DNA of 64,000 nt from an uncultured bacterium. GTDB lineage: Bacteria > Bacillota > Clostridia > Lachnospirales > Lachnospiraceae. Within the stretch, counting starts at the first letter, position 1. Each line of letters begins with the position of its first letter. The stretch is taken from positions 1-64,000 of the forward strand of contig CANCXX010000016.1 in NCBI GenBank assembly GCA_947381965.1, read 5' to 3'. The notes under the pieces were generated by a model, which saw only the letters and a list, made by a program, of their open reading frames with translations, was not told the origin of the DNA and ran no database searches. Positions 51,586-60,548 of the stretch are shown in pieces. The position numbers and the translations under genes are program-made.

Positions 51586-53130
51586 TCAAATTTCAAGAGG
51601 CGTTTCTGTTGATGGGATCAACGCATTTTGTATGCTTTCATTATCTGCACCTTGGCCCTGTTCCTCTTCAATCCACAAAATGGCATCCCATACCTCCTGG
51701 CCATTGTTCTTCTGTTTTGCGCCGGGCGTGCTTCTTCCGTTGCGTATATAGCCTGTCAAAATCTCCCGCAGCTTTGCTGCTGTCTCAGGGTGCTCCGGTA
51801 AGACATTTTGAGTTTCTCCAATGTCCGCCTCTAGGTCATAAAGCTGGAATTGCAAAGAGCCCTCCGGCTCCTTGCCAGGTTCAGGATACGACCAGCCGCC
51901 AGATCCCGGACACATCTCCAATTTCCATTTTCCCTTTCGAATAGACAGAGAGCCGTCTATACTCTGATGTACAATATCATTACGCACTTCCGCACATTCC
52001 TCCGTCCACAGTGGAAGATTGCTTACGCTGTCCTCCCCTTCGTTGTCCTTCAGGGGAATATGCAGGCAGTCCGCTATGGTGGCCAGGAAATCTGCCAGAC
52101 ATACCACTGCACCGGATACACTGCCACCTTTGATTTTCTCCGGCCATTGTACGATATACGGAATCCTGTGACCGCCCTCATAAATATCCGCCTTAGCGCC
52201 TCTGAAATGGTAGCTGGGGTTATGCCCCTTTCTCTTCAGCTCCTGGAAATCCACAATAGGGCTGCAGCCGTTATCCGAAGCGTAGGCTAAGATGGTGTTC
52301 TCCAGCAATCCCATCTCCTCCAGCTTTTTGCTGATTCTCCCTACCACATCATCACAGTGAAGGACAAAGTCCCCGTATTCGTTTGTCCCGGATTTCCCCT
52401 GAAACCGTTCAGCCGGCAGAATGGGCGTATGGGGGGCAGGCATGGCAAAGTAAATAAAGAAGGCCTCTTCCTGGTATTCCTCTATCTTTTCTAATACCTT
52501 ACCACATAGCTCATCCAGCACATTTTCATGAAGGAATCCGGGAGCGGTGGGCCCCTTGCGCCAGAATTTTTTGCCCGTACTTTCCGTCACCCGGTTCGGC
52601 AGGGCCGTAAAACGGTCGTTTTCAATGTAAATATAAGGCGGCATGTCCAGAGAACCGCTGATGCCATAGTAATAGTCGAAACCGTGCGTTATGGGAGAGC
52701 CTTTAATCTCCCCGGAATAATCAACCCCATCGCAGGCTGCAAAGTTTTTCTTTTCATAGAAGCCCTCTGTCCTAGCAAAGTCCATCCCCAGATGCCATTT
52801 CCCCACCATACAGGTACGGTACCCCTCAGACTGCAGCATGCTGGCCACCGTGGTTCGCCCTTCCTCAAGAATGGGAGCGGAATATCCCCCAATTACCTCC
52901 GACTTAAGAACCGAACGCCAGTTGTACCTTCCTGTAAGAAATCCGTACCGGGAAGGAGTGCATACCGCCGCAGTTGCATGGGCATCCGTAAAACGCATTC
53001 CTCTTTCACACATCCGATCCAGATTGGGCGTGGTAAAGGGACATTTTTCATTAAAAGCGGAGATATCGCCGTATCCCATATCATCGGCCAAAATAAAGAT
53101 AATGTTTGGTTTTCCGTTTACTCGGTTCAT
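51586..53130 (-). CDS. Cytoplasmic sulfatase (type I, formylglycine)
   Basis: The 514-residue enzyme has the alkaline-phosphatase-like sulfatase fold. Metal residues are in FILADDMGYGD (D16, D17). The modification motif CTPSR (57-61) supplies C57 for conversion to formylglycine, with LTGR shortly after. There is no signal peptide, so it would act inside the cell, or be exported by an unseen route. GGGAGG precedes ATG. A strong promoter and two hairpins lie upstream. No dedicated maturase is adjacent; the radical SAM protein at 45693-46676 is a weak candidate. The substrate may be a sulfated glycan such as mucin or host glycosaminoglycan. Confidence 0.92.
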   Translation of the reverse strand: MNRVNGKPNIIFILADDMGYGDISAFNEKCPFTTPNLDRMCERGMRFTDAHATAAVCTPSRYGFLTGRYNWRSVLKSEVIGGYSAPILEEGRTTVASMLQSEGYRTCMVGKWHLGMDFARTEGFYEKKNFAACDGVDYSGEIKGSPITHGFDYYYGISGSLDMPPYIYIENDRFTALPNRVTESTGKKFWRKGPTAPGFLHENVLDELCGKVLEKIEEYQEEAFFIYFAMPAPHTPILPAERFQGKSGTNEYGDFVLHCDDVVGRISKKLEEMGLLENTILAYASDNGCSPIVDFQELKRKGHNPSYHFRGAKADIYEGGHRIPYIVQWPEKIKGGSVSGAVVCLADFLATIADCLHIPLKDNEGEDSVSNLPLWTEECAEVRNDIVHQSIDGSLSIRKGKWKLEMCPGSGGWSYPEPGKEPEGSLQFQLYDLEADIGETQNVLPEHPETAAKLREILTGYIRNGRSTPGAKQKNNGQEVWDAILWIEEEQGQGADNESIQNALIPSTETPLEI

Positions 53131-53171
53131 TGTCCTTCCTCCCGTCCTTTTTCATAACTTTCCGGAATCTA

Positions 53172-53239
53172 AAATCCTTATTTTATAAGGATTTCAGCCG
53201 TCAAATTTCAATCGGAATCCCATTCATTGAGATTCCGAT
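53172..53239 (-). promoter_or_regulatory. Structured leader of the sulfatase gene
   Basis: Two perfect hairpins lie between the promoter and the start codon: ATCGGAATC/GATTCCGAT (53211-53239) and AAATCCTTA/TAAGGATTT (53172-53194). A third short ATTCCGG segment next to the ribosome binding site region could pair with the first hairpin. They may be a terminator remnant of the upstream DUF4956 gene or a regulatory leader. Confidence 0.45.
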
Positions 53240-53259
53240 CCATTCTATCATTTCCGTTT

Positions 53260-53288
53260 ATTGTATCACAATTACAGAAAGAAGACAA
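53260..53288 (-). promoter_or_regulatory. Sigma-A promoter for the sulfatase gene
   Basis: On the minus strand TTGTCT (53288-53283), a 17-base spacer and TACAAT (53265-53260) are present. The leader to ATG 53130 would be about 123 bases. Confidence 0.65.
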
Positions 53289-53346
53289 TTACATCTGCCA
53301 TATGTGCAGCCAGCCACCTGGATTCACGGCCCAGGTTTTGCAGGAA

Positions 53347-54021
53347 TTAAAAGGTCACTTCCCCGTCATGGGATACCAAAGACACACTCTCCACTCCTTC
53401 CATTTTTTCAAGGGCCTGCATCATCTCATATTCTTTCATGGCCCGCAGCTCTATAACCAGATTTAAACGCCCGGAAGCAATGTTTCTGGATTTTACTTTG
53501 TAATATTTACAGTACTCTCTCACCTTTTCTGTAAAAAACGGTTCCTGCTGGGACCTGGCAAGATTTGCCACCAAAATCATAGGCGTCCGTCCCCCAGGCA
53601 GGCTGTCCAGGCAGGCCACCAGTACCGTAAGCACAACCGAAAGCACCAGCGCAATCTCCGCCATATGCGCACCGCAGCAGATACCTACCGCAATAGACCA
53701 GAACAAAAAGCATAAATCCATAGGCTCCTTGATCGCTGTCCGGAACCGCACAATTGAAAGCGCTCCCACCATCCCCAGCGATATAACTATACTGGACTGG
53801 ACCGCTAATATAATTGCCGCTGTGATTACCGCAATCACAGCAAGAGAAATATTAAAACTTTTGTTATAAAAAGTTTTCTTTGTAACCAGCCTGTAGACAA
53901 TAAAAATATAACCGGCTATCAGCGCTGTAATCAAAAGCACCGCCGTAATATGCTGCACACTAATGCTGCCGCTGGTGTAAGCTGCCAGAAAATCCCCCTT
54001 AAAAATGTCAGAAAAACTCAT
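53347..54021 (-). CDS. DUF4956 family membrane protein, second copy
   Basis: The start at 54021 follows GGAGCAGCG, giving 224 residues, the same length as the copy at 43183-43857. It shares the same helix pattern and the segment LGMVGALSIVRFRTAIKEP. The C-terminal domain has YKVKSRNIASGRLNLVIEL, matching YRVKSRNYTEKG in the other copy. It lies downstream of a VTC gene, but a terminator stands between them. No CotH gene follows. Base composition is closer to its neighbours than that of the other copy. Confidence 0.9.
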   Translation of the reverse strand: MSFSDIFKGDFLAAYTSGSISVQHITAVLLITALIAGYIFIVYRLVTKKTFYNKSFNISLAVIAVITAAIILAVQSSIVISLGMVGALSIVRFRTAIKEPMDLCFLFWSIAVGICCGAHMAEIALVLSVVLTVLVACLDSLPGGRTPMILVANLARSQQEPFFTEKVREYCKYYKVKSRNIASGRLNLVIELRAMKEYEMMQALEKMEGVESVSLVSHDGEVTF

Positions 54022-54262
54022 CGCTGCTCCTATCCGCATGTTTTTACATGCACACATTTCATCCTGTGCCCGTTATTTAATTTTCTGTTGCATTTTCACG
54101 TACCCTTTTCTGCTGCCCATCTTTTCACAAAAACATCATTTCCATGCGCCCGGACCATCCTTAGGTCTTTTACATACAAAAGCTGCTTTCTTAAAAGCCT
54201 GGCACTAACACAAACTGATTTCTTCCAAATCATACCGTTAATCACTTTTATCAGTATAACAC

Positions 54263-54285
54263 AAAAAAAGCCTTTTAAAAGGCTT
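54263..54285 (-). terminator. Terminator between the second VTC gene and DUF4956
   Basis: On the minus strand AAGCCTTTTAAAAGGCTT is followed by a run of seven T. It lies 25 bases past the VTC stop, so the DUF4956 gene either has its own promoter in 54022-54260 or is expressed by readthrough. Confidence 0.8.
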
Positions 54286-54309
54286 CTTTAAAAAAATTTT
54301 GATTTATTT

Positions 54310-55008
54310 TTATAAATTATGAAACTTTCTGCACAAATAGTATTTCGAAAAGGTACTGGCCGTAAGCCCGTCCAGATGCAGCAGTGTATATATTTCATCC
54401 GGAAGGAAACTATCGAACTTTACCTCCATTAAGGCCCTGCCCACAGGCATAACCCCCCTTCCCTGTATTTTCTCATCCAAAAAGGTAGTTATATCACCTG
54501 CTGACATCAGGTTGCAGTCAAAGGTGACTCTTACATTGGCGTCCTCTGACCGGTAGGTATAGGGAAACCTGTCATAGTCCACAATAACCACCGGACGCAT
54601 CAGACGCACTGCCATCAGATATGCCAGCTTATGAAGGGCCTGCTGGTCTGCTCTGATATCTCCCGGTATCTTTCCTTCCATCAGCTGTCTGCACTGTGAA
54701 AGAGAAATCAGGCAGCACCGTTTGCATGTTTTTCCTCTGCGCTTCTGTTTCACCTCCAGATTTATCCGTTCTGTACTGTGATTGTAAATACGGATTCTGA
54801 ATTTTTCCCTGTTATCCACACCGTTTTCATTATCCAGATAACAGCCGTTTCCCATATCGTCAAAATAAAGGCTTCTGATATTATAATATCCTCTCTCCCC
54901 TGCATGAACATCCTGATTCATAACCCCCTTTAACCTGGCCTGCTCCATCACAATCTGCCCACAGGTTATGGGATATTTATATTCATGTCTGAAACGTGCC
55001 TGCTCCAT
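54310..55008 (-). CDS. VTC-domain protein, second copy
   Basis: GGGAGGAAATAC precedes ATG at 55008, giving 232 residues; longer frames are unsupported. It matches the copy at 42440-43168 segment by segment: FRHEYKYPI, NIRSLYFDD, EKFRIRIYN, NLEVKQKR, VVIVDYDR, LMEVKFDSFLPDEI and TFSKYYLCRKF. The basic residues lining the tunnel (Arg and Lys in FRIRIY and EVKQK) are kept. It follows a GT-C-like membrane protein gene and may share its transcript. Function is as for the first copy. Confidence 0.9.
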   Translation of the reverse strand: MEQARFRHEYKYPITCGQIVMEQARLKGVMNQDVHAGERGYYNIRSLYFDDMGNGCYLDNENGVDNREKFRIRIYNHSTERINLEVKQKRRGKTCKRCCLISLSQCRQLMEGKIPGDIRADQQALHKLAYLMAVRLMRPVVIVDYDRFPYTYRSEDANVRVTFDCNLMSAGDITTFLDEKIQGRGVMPVGRALMEVKFDSFLPDEIYTLLHLDGLTASTFSKYYLCRKFHNL

Positions 55009-55109
55009 GTATTTCCTCCCGCCCATTTCCTGCTCCATAACATGTTTGAAAACCGCTTTGAGCAGTATCTTAAAAATGCGTTTCATGCCCTGTGGGTTCC
55101 TGGGACTTA

Positions 55110-57371
55110 CTATTGGATGTTCTGACTATGCAGGGAAATTACCACAAACTCCCTGCCTTTCTCCTGTTCGTCCAGCGCTTTTCTAAGCTTTTCCTCTATA
55201 CTTTCCCCATATTCTCCGGATTCCAGCATTACCTCCGCAAATTCCCTGCGCAGGCATAAGTATTCTGAGCCATAGTATGTCTCCCTTATCCCTTCAAAGG
55301 TATCCAGGGGGCTGATGGTTCCCTCTATTACATCCGGGCGGTACCAGGAAGAGCGGAAATCAATGTCATTGAATATCACCACCGACTTCTCCGAAATTTC
55401 CCTGTAGGCCTCATCCCACTGACCGGAAAGCTGGTCAAAATATTTATCCTCTGTGTCCATGCCGCCGTTTTCATAAACAGATATCACAGAAAGCAATATA
55501 AGGGCGGTTACTGCACCTCCAAAAAAACGAAATCCACTCTTACTGCGAAAACGGGGCAGCGCCATTCCTGCAAGTCCAATAAAGATCAAAAAGCTTGCCG
55601 GTTCAAAAAACCGGAAATAAAAGGTATCCATAGATGAAAAGTACCGGATCACAATAAAGACAAGATAATATATGGTTCCCATGGCAAGCAGAACAAATTC
55701 CCTGGAACAAAATCCAAGATACAAATTCTCCTGTCTGTCCCAGGTTTTGCCCAAAGCGCCGCCACCGCCTTCCTTCCACCCGGACCTTATCACAAACCAT
55801 ACGATACCCACAAAAAACACTGCCAGTACAAACACCTTTATATGATAGGGAAAGCCCTCAATCCGTTCCGGCACCTGCAGGGAAAACGTATTAAATATTT
55901 CAATCAGGAGACTTTCTATCAAATCATTGGTCAGTTTTTCATAATCGTCCCACCACAGTGTCCTGCTGACCCCGGAAGCCATACCGTTCATACACTTATT
56001 TACAAACAGATACGCCATAGAAAAACACCCTGCCAAAAAAGCGGTCGCAGTAAGACCTGCCGCTTTTAAAAGGGTTTCCCTATTTCTGTTTTTCCAAAAG
56101 TCCCAAAACAGATACAGGATATAACAGCCTGCCACCATCCAGACATAAATTCCAAAATACCGGGTGAGGAAACAACATACCCCCAGCGTTCCTAACAGGA
56201 AATACCATTTTACCCCTGTCTTTTTTTCTCCCAGAATTTTGGCAAGCGTCAGTGAAAATCCCAGCATAAACAGCATAAAAGGAATTTCACTCCATGTATA
56301 ATATGCTAAGTTCAAAAATCCTATATTCGTAAGGGAAAGGGCATACACCCAGGCATCTTTTTTAAAACAGAACCGCATCAGGAGCAAAAGAATCCCCACT
56401 AACAGCATTGTTAAGATTTTTGACGCCAGATAAGCGTTTACTTTTGTGACAAGCATAACGGCGGCAATCATCGCCGGATATAGAATCGGCCAGTTGGCAA
56501 ACCAGGAGTGATATCCTGCCATCTGGTCGTACCCAAATCCATTTCCGTTTACCAGATTTACCGCCTCCCGAAGATACCCTGCCGAGTCCGCCGATATGTA
56601 AACACCCTTTAAGTATGCCCTGGAATAAATGCTCACACACACCGCCAGATACAGCAAAAGCAAAAACAGGTCATTTCCATACCTTTCCAGAAAAGCCGCA
56701 AGGGGAATTCTTCTTATACATTCCCACACCCTTTTCCATCCAAACAAAATGCAGACAATAAGAATCACCGCCGTAAGAATACTTACCGGAACCGAATAAT
56801 ACAAAATTTCCCCATAAGTTACAGCCACCTCTTCCACTACAGAAACCCCAAGAGAAATTCCGCATGTCACAGCCTCCCCTTCCTTAGTCACAGACATGTC
56901 AAAAGGAAGACTTGCGTCTCCGCCCTCCGTCATCTGCATAAAGTAAGGTTCACTGCCGTCCGCTAAAATGGATAAAGAGTATTCTTCCCCCTTTGCAAAA
57001 GAAATATCCGCAGGAACCGTAAACCATTTGCCGGGGGTAATGGATTCCGCCGGTATCACCTGGTTTACCAAAAGCGCCCCACTGCCATCTGATGCAGCCA
57101 CCCGCACTGTGCCCCTGCTTTCTTCTGAAAGATTCACAAGAAGCAGCCGGAATCCGGAAATGGAAAAATCTTCACGGGGACGAAGCGTAACCCCAAGGGG
57201 GCTGCCCTCTTCACACTCTACATAGACCGGTTCACTGACAATTTGGGGAAGTCTCTCCGTTGTCCTTCTGCCCTTTTGCGCCCTGTGGTTTAATACCAGC
57301 ATTGCCGCCGAAAGCCCCAGCAGTACCAACAAAATCGCTGCAATTTTAAAAGATACTTTAGATCTTTTCAT
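55110..57371 (-). CDS. Large GT-C-like membrane protein
   Basis: GGGGGGAAAAT precedes ATG at 57371, giving 753 residues. A signal-anchor helix (about 9-28) is followed by an extracellular beta domain (about 45-190) and roughly eleven further helices (about 200-640). The loop YLKGVYISADSAGYLREAVNL has the acidic residues typical of GT-C transferases that use lipid-phosphate sugars. A C-terminal soluble part follows. Its start overlaps the FAD gene by 14 bases. It may transfer a sugar supplied by the DPM1-like GT2 at 58601-59311. The family name is not certain. Confidence 0.75.
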   Translation of the reverse strand: MKRSKVSFKIAAILLVLLGLSAAMLVLNHRAQKGRRTTERLPQIVSEPVYVECEEGSPLGVTLRPREDFSISGFRLLLVNLSEESRGTVRVAASDGSGALLVNQVIPAESITPGKWFTVPADISFAKGEEYSLSILADGSEPYFMQMTEGGDASLPFDMSVTKEGEAVTCGISLGVSVVEEVAVTYGEILYYSVPVSILTAVILIVCILFGWKRVWECIRRIPLAAFLERYGNDLFLLLLYLAVCVSIYSRAYLKGVYISADSAGYLREAVNLVNGNGFGYDQMAGYHSWFANWPILYPAMIAAVMLVTKVNAYLASKILTMLLVGILLLLMRFCFKKDAWVYALSLTNIGFLNLAYYTWSEIPFMLFMLGFSLTLAKILGEKKTGVKWYFLLGTLGVCCFLTRYFGIYVWMVAGCYILYLFWDFWKNRNRETLLKAAGLTATAFLAGCFSMAYLFVNKCMNGMASGVSRTLWWDDYEKLTNDLIESLLIEIFNTFSLQVPERIEGFPYHIKVFVLAVFFVGIVWFVIRSGWKEGGGGALGKTWDRQENLYLGFCSREFVLLAMGTIYYLVFIVIRYFSSMDTFYFRFFEPASFLIFIGLAGMALPRFRSKSGFRFFGGAVTALILLSVISVYENGGMDTEDKYFDQLSGQWDEAYREISEKSVVIFNDIDFRSSWYRPDVIEGTISPLDTFEGIRETYYGSEYLCLRREFAEVMLESGEYGESIEEKLRKALDEQEKGREFVVISLHSQNIQ

Positions 57372-58599
57372 ATTTTCCCCCCTGCACAAAAGCTTCTGCA
57401 CACGCTGCCGCTTTCTCCACCACCACATCCGAATTCAAATGGGAGTGCTCTCCCCAGCGCCCTGTTGCGTAAATATTTCTGGAACTGCAAAAATGCAGCA
57501 GCTTTCTCATAATTTCCGGTTTTTCCACTGTATTTAACGGGTAGGCATAGGTATTGACATAACGGTACCTTGTATCATCCGGTGAAAACATTCTTGTTCT
57601 CTCCTGTCTGGTTTCCATCCAGTATCCCCTGCTTTTCCCACAAAAATTGTGACGTACCAAAAGCCTGTGATAAGGCTTTTTTAAATCCGGCACATAAATC
57701 CACTGTGCCCCTGTATCAAGATTTTGCGGAACATATCTGGTTTCAATGGCGCTGGATTTCAGTTTCTTTACAGAAAGTGTCATCTCCTTAGGCATGCCGG
57801 AAATATCCCTGTACGTTCTCCATGGGATGGTCGTAATAATCGTATCCGCTGCAAAAACCTCACCAGAAGCCGTATATACTTTCCGTTCCCAACAGTCAAT
57901 TCCGGTAACCTCCATCTGATAATACACATCCGGCGCAATTTCCTGCGCCATCCGCCGCCACAGCTCCCCATATCCATATTTTTTCGGATAATAAAAAAAG
58001 GCATGCCCCGGCTGGCTGCCATATGGCCTGTGTTCCCTGCAGGATGCAAGGGTTTCCTCAAAGCTTACATTTGGAAGCTTTTCCAGCCAGTAAGTCCCAA
58101 GCTGGTCAAGCTCATCCGCAAACATTTTCTGGTTATAAGGAATCATATAGTCATTGGCAATCCTATCTCCCAGCTTCCATAAGATCCAGTCTACAAACTT
58201 TTCAGGCGCCGGTATTCCATTATTGCACCCTGCCCTGGAAATAGAAGCTAAATAGGCTTCCTGCTCTTCTTTGCCAAATTGCCATATATTTGCCTCAAGG
58301 GGATGTCCGATCCTTTTCCCATTTATATCTATCCGGCTGTCACGTTCAAAAAGCTGCCACTCATTTTCCGGCATATAGTCAAAAAGAAAATCGCAGACTT
58401 TAGGTCTTTTTACATCCAGGAAGTGTCCCCCTCCAATATCAAAAGGGCTGCCATCCACCATCACGCTGCGGCATAATCCCCCGGCCTCTTTTTCTTTTTC
58501 CAAAAGAAGATACGAACGCTCCCCATTTCTTTTTAACATATTGGCCAAAGTAAGGCCGGCAGGTCCGGCACCCAATATCAGATACTTTGTTTTTATCAT
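57358..58599 (-). CDS. FAD-dependent oxidoreductase, UDP-galactopyranose-mutase-like
   Basis: The 413-residue protein starts [17 protein letters not shown], with EKEKEAGGLCRS and the FAD-contact FDIGGGHFLDV. IPYNQKMFADELDQLGTYWL lies mid-protein. The end AYPLNTVEKPEIMRKLL and IYATGRWGEHSHLNSD closes the FAD site. The overall pattern is that of UDP-galactopyranose mutase and related enzymes, with similar length. One base separates it from the upstream GT2 stop. It may make a furanose or modified nucleotide sugar for this glycan locus. Activity is inferred. Confidence 0.82.
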   Translation of the reverse strand: MIKTKYLILGAGPAGLTLANMLKRNGERSYLLLEKEKEAGGLCRSVMVDGSPFDIGGGHFLDVKRPKVCDFLFDYMPENEWQLFERDSRIDINGKRIGHPLEANIWQFGKEEQEAYLASISRAGCNNGIPAPEKFVDWILWKLGDRIANDYMIPYNQKMFADELDQLGTYWLEKLPNVSFEETLASCREHRPYGSQPGHAFFYYPKKYGYGELWRRMAQEIAPDVYYQMEVTGIDCWERKVYTASGEVFAADTIITTIPWRTYRDISGMPKEMTLSVKKLKSSAIETRYVPQNLDTGAQWIYVPDLKKPYHRLLVRHNFCGKSRGYWMETRQERTRMFSPDDTRYRYVNTYAYPLNTVEKPEIMRKLLHFCSSRNIYATGRWGEHSHLNSDVVVEKAAACAEAFVQGGKYEKI

Positions 58600-58600
58600 C

Positions 58601-59311
58601 TTAGTTCCTTATTAATATTTCATGTTGTTTTAGCATAAAAAGAATTTTAAGCGCTTCCGTAACAGAGCTGCCCTTTAAACTGGACGCACTGCCTACATAA
58701 TGAATTGGCACTTCAATGGTATGTAAGTTCCTGCAATAATAACGCATCTCCGTCTGGTACATATGGCCTTTGGAAAGAAACTTATCCAGATTCAGCTTTT
58801 CTAAAACCTCCCTCTGAAATCCCTCAAATCCACTGGTCATATCTTTTAAAGTGGTGCCCAGCACAAAATTAGATAAAAACGTCCCGCCCTGGCTTAACGC
58901 CCTCCGGTAAAGGGGCTGCTCTTTCATGGATCCGCCTTCCATAAAGCGGGAGCCCCAGACACAGTCATACCCTTCCTCCAACCGACTGATAAACTGGGGA
59001 ATTTCTTCCGGAAGATGGCTTCCGCCCCCGTCCATCTCAATAATCCATTCCGCCCCGTCTGCAAGAGCCTGACGGAACCCCTCCAGATAGCAGGTAATTA
59101 CGCCTCTGGATTCTTTATAAAAAATACATTTCAGCTTATCGCTCTTTTTCTCTCTGTTCCGTATAATCTCTTCCGTACGATCCCTGGAATAACTGTCGAT
59201 TACCGGATACAAGTAAAGATTGTCATAAGGCAGGCCCAAAATTTCATCTATAATCTGCCCCATAGTTGCTTCTTCATTTGCTACCGGCATCACAATCACC
59301 GTTTTTTTCAT
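58601..59311 (-). CDS. DPM1-like GT2 glycosyltransferase
   Basis: A 236-residue GT2 enzyme of dolichol-phosphate-mannose-synthase type without a membrane tail. VIVMPVANEEATMG opens the fold, and EMDGGGSHLPEEIP replaces the usual DAD-type motif. GSRFMEGG and LKDMTSGFEGF follow. It may load a sugar on polyprenyl phosphate for the GT-C proteins nearby. GCAGGGGGATAAAG precedes the ATG, and that site is duplicated 73 bases upstream with two hairpins in between (59315-59399). It precedes the FAD gene by one base. Confidence 0.87.
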   Translation of the reverse strand: MKKTVIVMPVANEEATMGQIIDEILGLPYDNLYLYPVIDSYSRDRTEEIIRNREKKSDKLKCIFYKESRGVITCYLEGFRQALADGAEWIIEMDGGGSHLPEEIPQFISRLEEGYDCVWGSRFMEGGSMKEQPLYRRALSQGGTFLSNFVLGTTLKDMTSGFEGFQREVLEKLNLDKFLSKGHMYQTEMRYYCRNLHTIEVPIHYVGSASSLKGSSVTEALKILFMLKQHEILIRN

Positions 59312-59314
59312 CTT

Positions 59315-59399
59315 TATCCCCCTGCATACCGCAAGCTGTGCTTGTGGTACTGCACCAATAGACAGTTTGGAAGTAAACTTCCAAACCTATCCCCCTGCA
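59315..59399 (-). repeat. Duplicated ribosome-binding-site leader with hairpins
   Basis: TGCAGGGGGATA occurs twice, 73 bases apart (59388-59399 and 59315-59326); the second copy is the ribosome binding site of the GT2 gene. After the first copy lies a perfect palindrome GTTTGGAAGT-TT-ACTTCCAAAC (59365-59386) containing a TTG, then a second hairpin ACCACAAGC/GCTTGCGGT (59328-59348). Unit length and hairpin offset match the 74-bp units before rfbA, although the sequences differ. Confidence 0.65.
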
Positions 59400-59414
59400 A
59401 GTATCCCTTTTTCC

Positions 59415-60512
59415 TTATCCTTTGTATGCGTTGCAGGCTTCGATGACCATTCCGGCTTCCTTATCTGTCATCTCCGGGAACAAGGGCAGCGTTACACAGT
59501 GGGACGCCAGATATTCTGCATTGGGACAATCTCCTGCTCCATAGCCAAGGCTCCGGTATGCCTTCTGCAAATGACAGGGCACCGGATAATGCCTGTTGCA
59601 TTCCATTCCATTCCTCTCCATATAAGTGATAAAATCATCGGGATCTTCCACTGTAATTACAAACAGGTGGAATACCGGATCTGTGTTTTCAGGATGGGCC
59701 TGCATGGTAAGCAGCGGATTTTTCATCTCCCTGATATAACGCCATCCAATTTCCCTGCGTCTTTTGGTCCATTCCGGCAAATATTTCAGACTGACGCTTA
59801 ACACTGCTCCCTGTATCCCTTCCAGCCGGTAATTGTATCCCAGCACATCATGGTAATACCGAACCTGACATCCCTGGTTTTTTATGGTGGTAATGGCATC
59901 AAAATATTCCCTTTTACAGCAGGTAACGCTGCCCCCTTCTCCAAAGGCGTACAGGTTCTTGCCGGGGTAAAAGCTAAAGCATCCCATTTCTCCAAGGCTT
60001 CCTGTCATTTTTCCTTCATAAAGAGCGCCGTGGGACTGAGCGCAGTCCTCCACCACATAAAGTCCGTGCCGTTTTGCAATCTCCTTCACCTTGCCAAATT
60101 CAAACGGCTGTCCATACAAATGAACGCCAATAATGGCTTTGGTTTTATCTGTAATCCTTTCTTCAATTTTATCCGGATCAATCTCCCAGGTATCCGAAGT
60201 ACAATCCACAAATATCGGTACCGCTCCCGTATAGCTTACTCCCCAGGCAGTGGCAATATAAGTGTTGGCCGGAACGATTACCTCATCCCCGGCGCCAATC
60301 CCCAGCGCCATCATAGCGCAGTGCAGGGCGGAAGTTCCATTATTCACTCCGGCAGCATAAGGCACACCGCAAAAGGCGGCAAATTCCTTATCAAAAGCAT
60401 CCGCAAATTTCCCGCCGGAAAAAGCTGTCTCATTGCAGACTGTCTCTATGGCCGCTAAATATTCTTCTCTATGTTTCCTGTAATCCCTGCTCAAATCAAT
60501 TCTCTTTAGCAT
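59415..60512 (-). CDS. PLP-dependent sugar aminotransferase (DegT/DnrJ/EryC1)
   Basis: The 365-residue enzyme is of normal length for the family. The PLP lysine is K185 in FYPGKNLYAFGEGG. D156 in VVEDCAQSHGA contacts the ring nitrogen. VNNGTSALHCAMMALGIG binds phosphate. It aminates a 4-keto or 3-keto nucleotide sugar, for example dTDP-4-keto-6-deoxy-hexose, which the rfbA and rfbB products of this window could supply. A strong GGGAGG site precedes ATG. Neighbours are GT2 genes that would use the amino sugar. Confidence 0.92.
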   Translation of the reverse strand: MLKRIDLSRDYRKHREEYLAAIETVCNETAFSGGKFADAFDKEFAAFCGVPYAAGVNNGTSALHCAMMALGIGAGDEVIVPANTYIATAWGVSYTGAVPIFVDCTSDTWEIDPDKIEERITDKTKAIIGVHLYGQPFEFGKVKEIAKRHGLYVVEDCAQSHGALYEGKMTGSLGEMGCFSFYPGKNLYAFGEGGSVTCCKREYFDAITTIKNQGCQVRYYHDVLGYNYRLEGIQGAVLSVSLKYLPEWTKRRREIGWRYIREMKNPLLTMQAHPENTDPVFHLFVITVEDPDDFITYMERNGMECNRHYPVPCHLQKAYRSLGYGAGDCPNAEYLASHCVTLPLFPEMTDKEAGMVIEACNAYKG

Positions 60513-60548
60513 TTCCTACCTCCCGTATCATTAAAAGATAAGTGTGAA

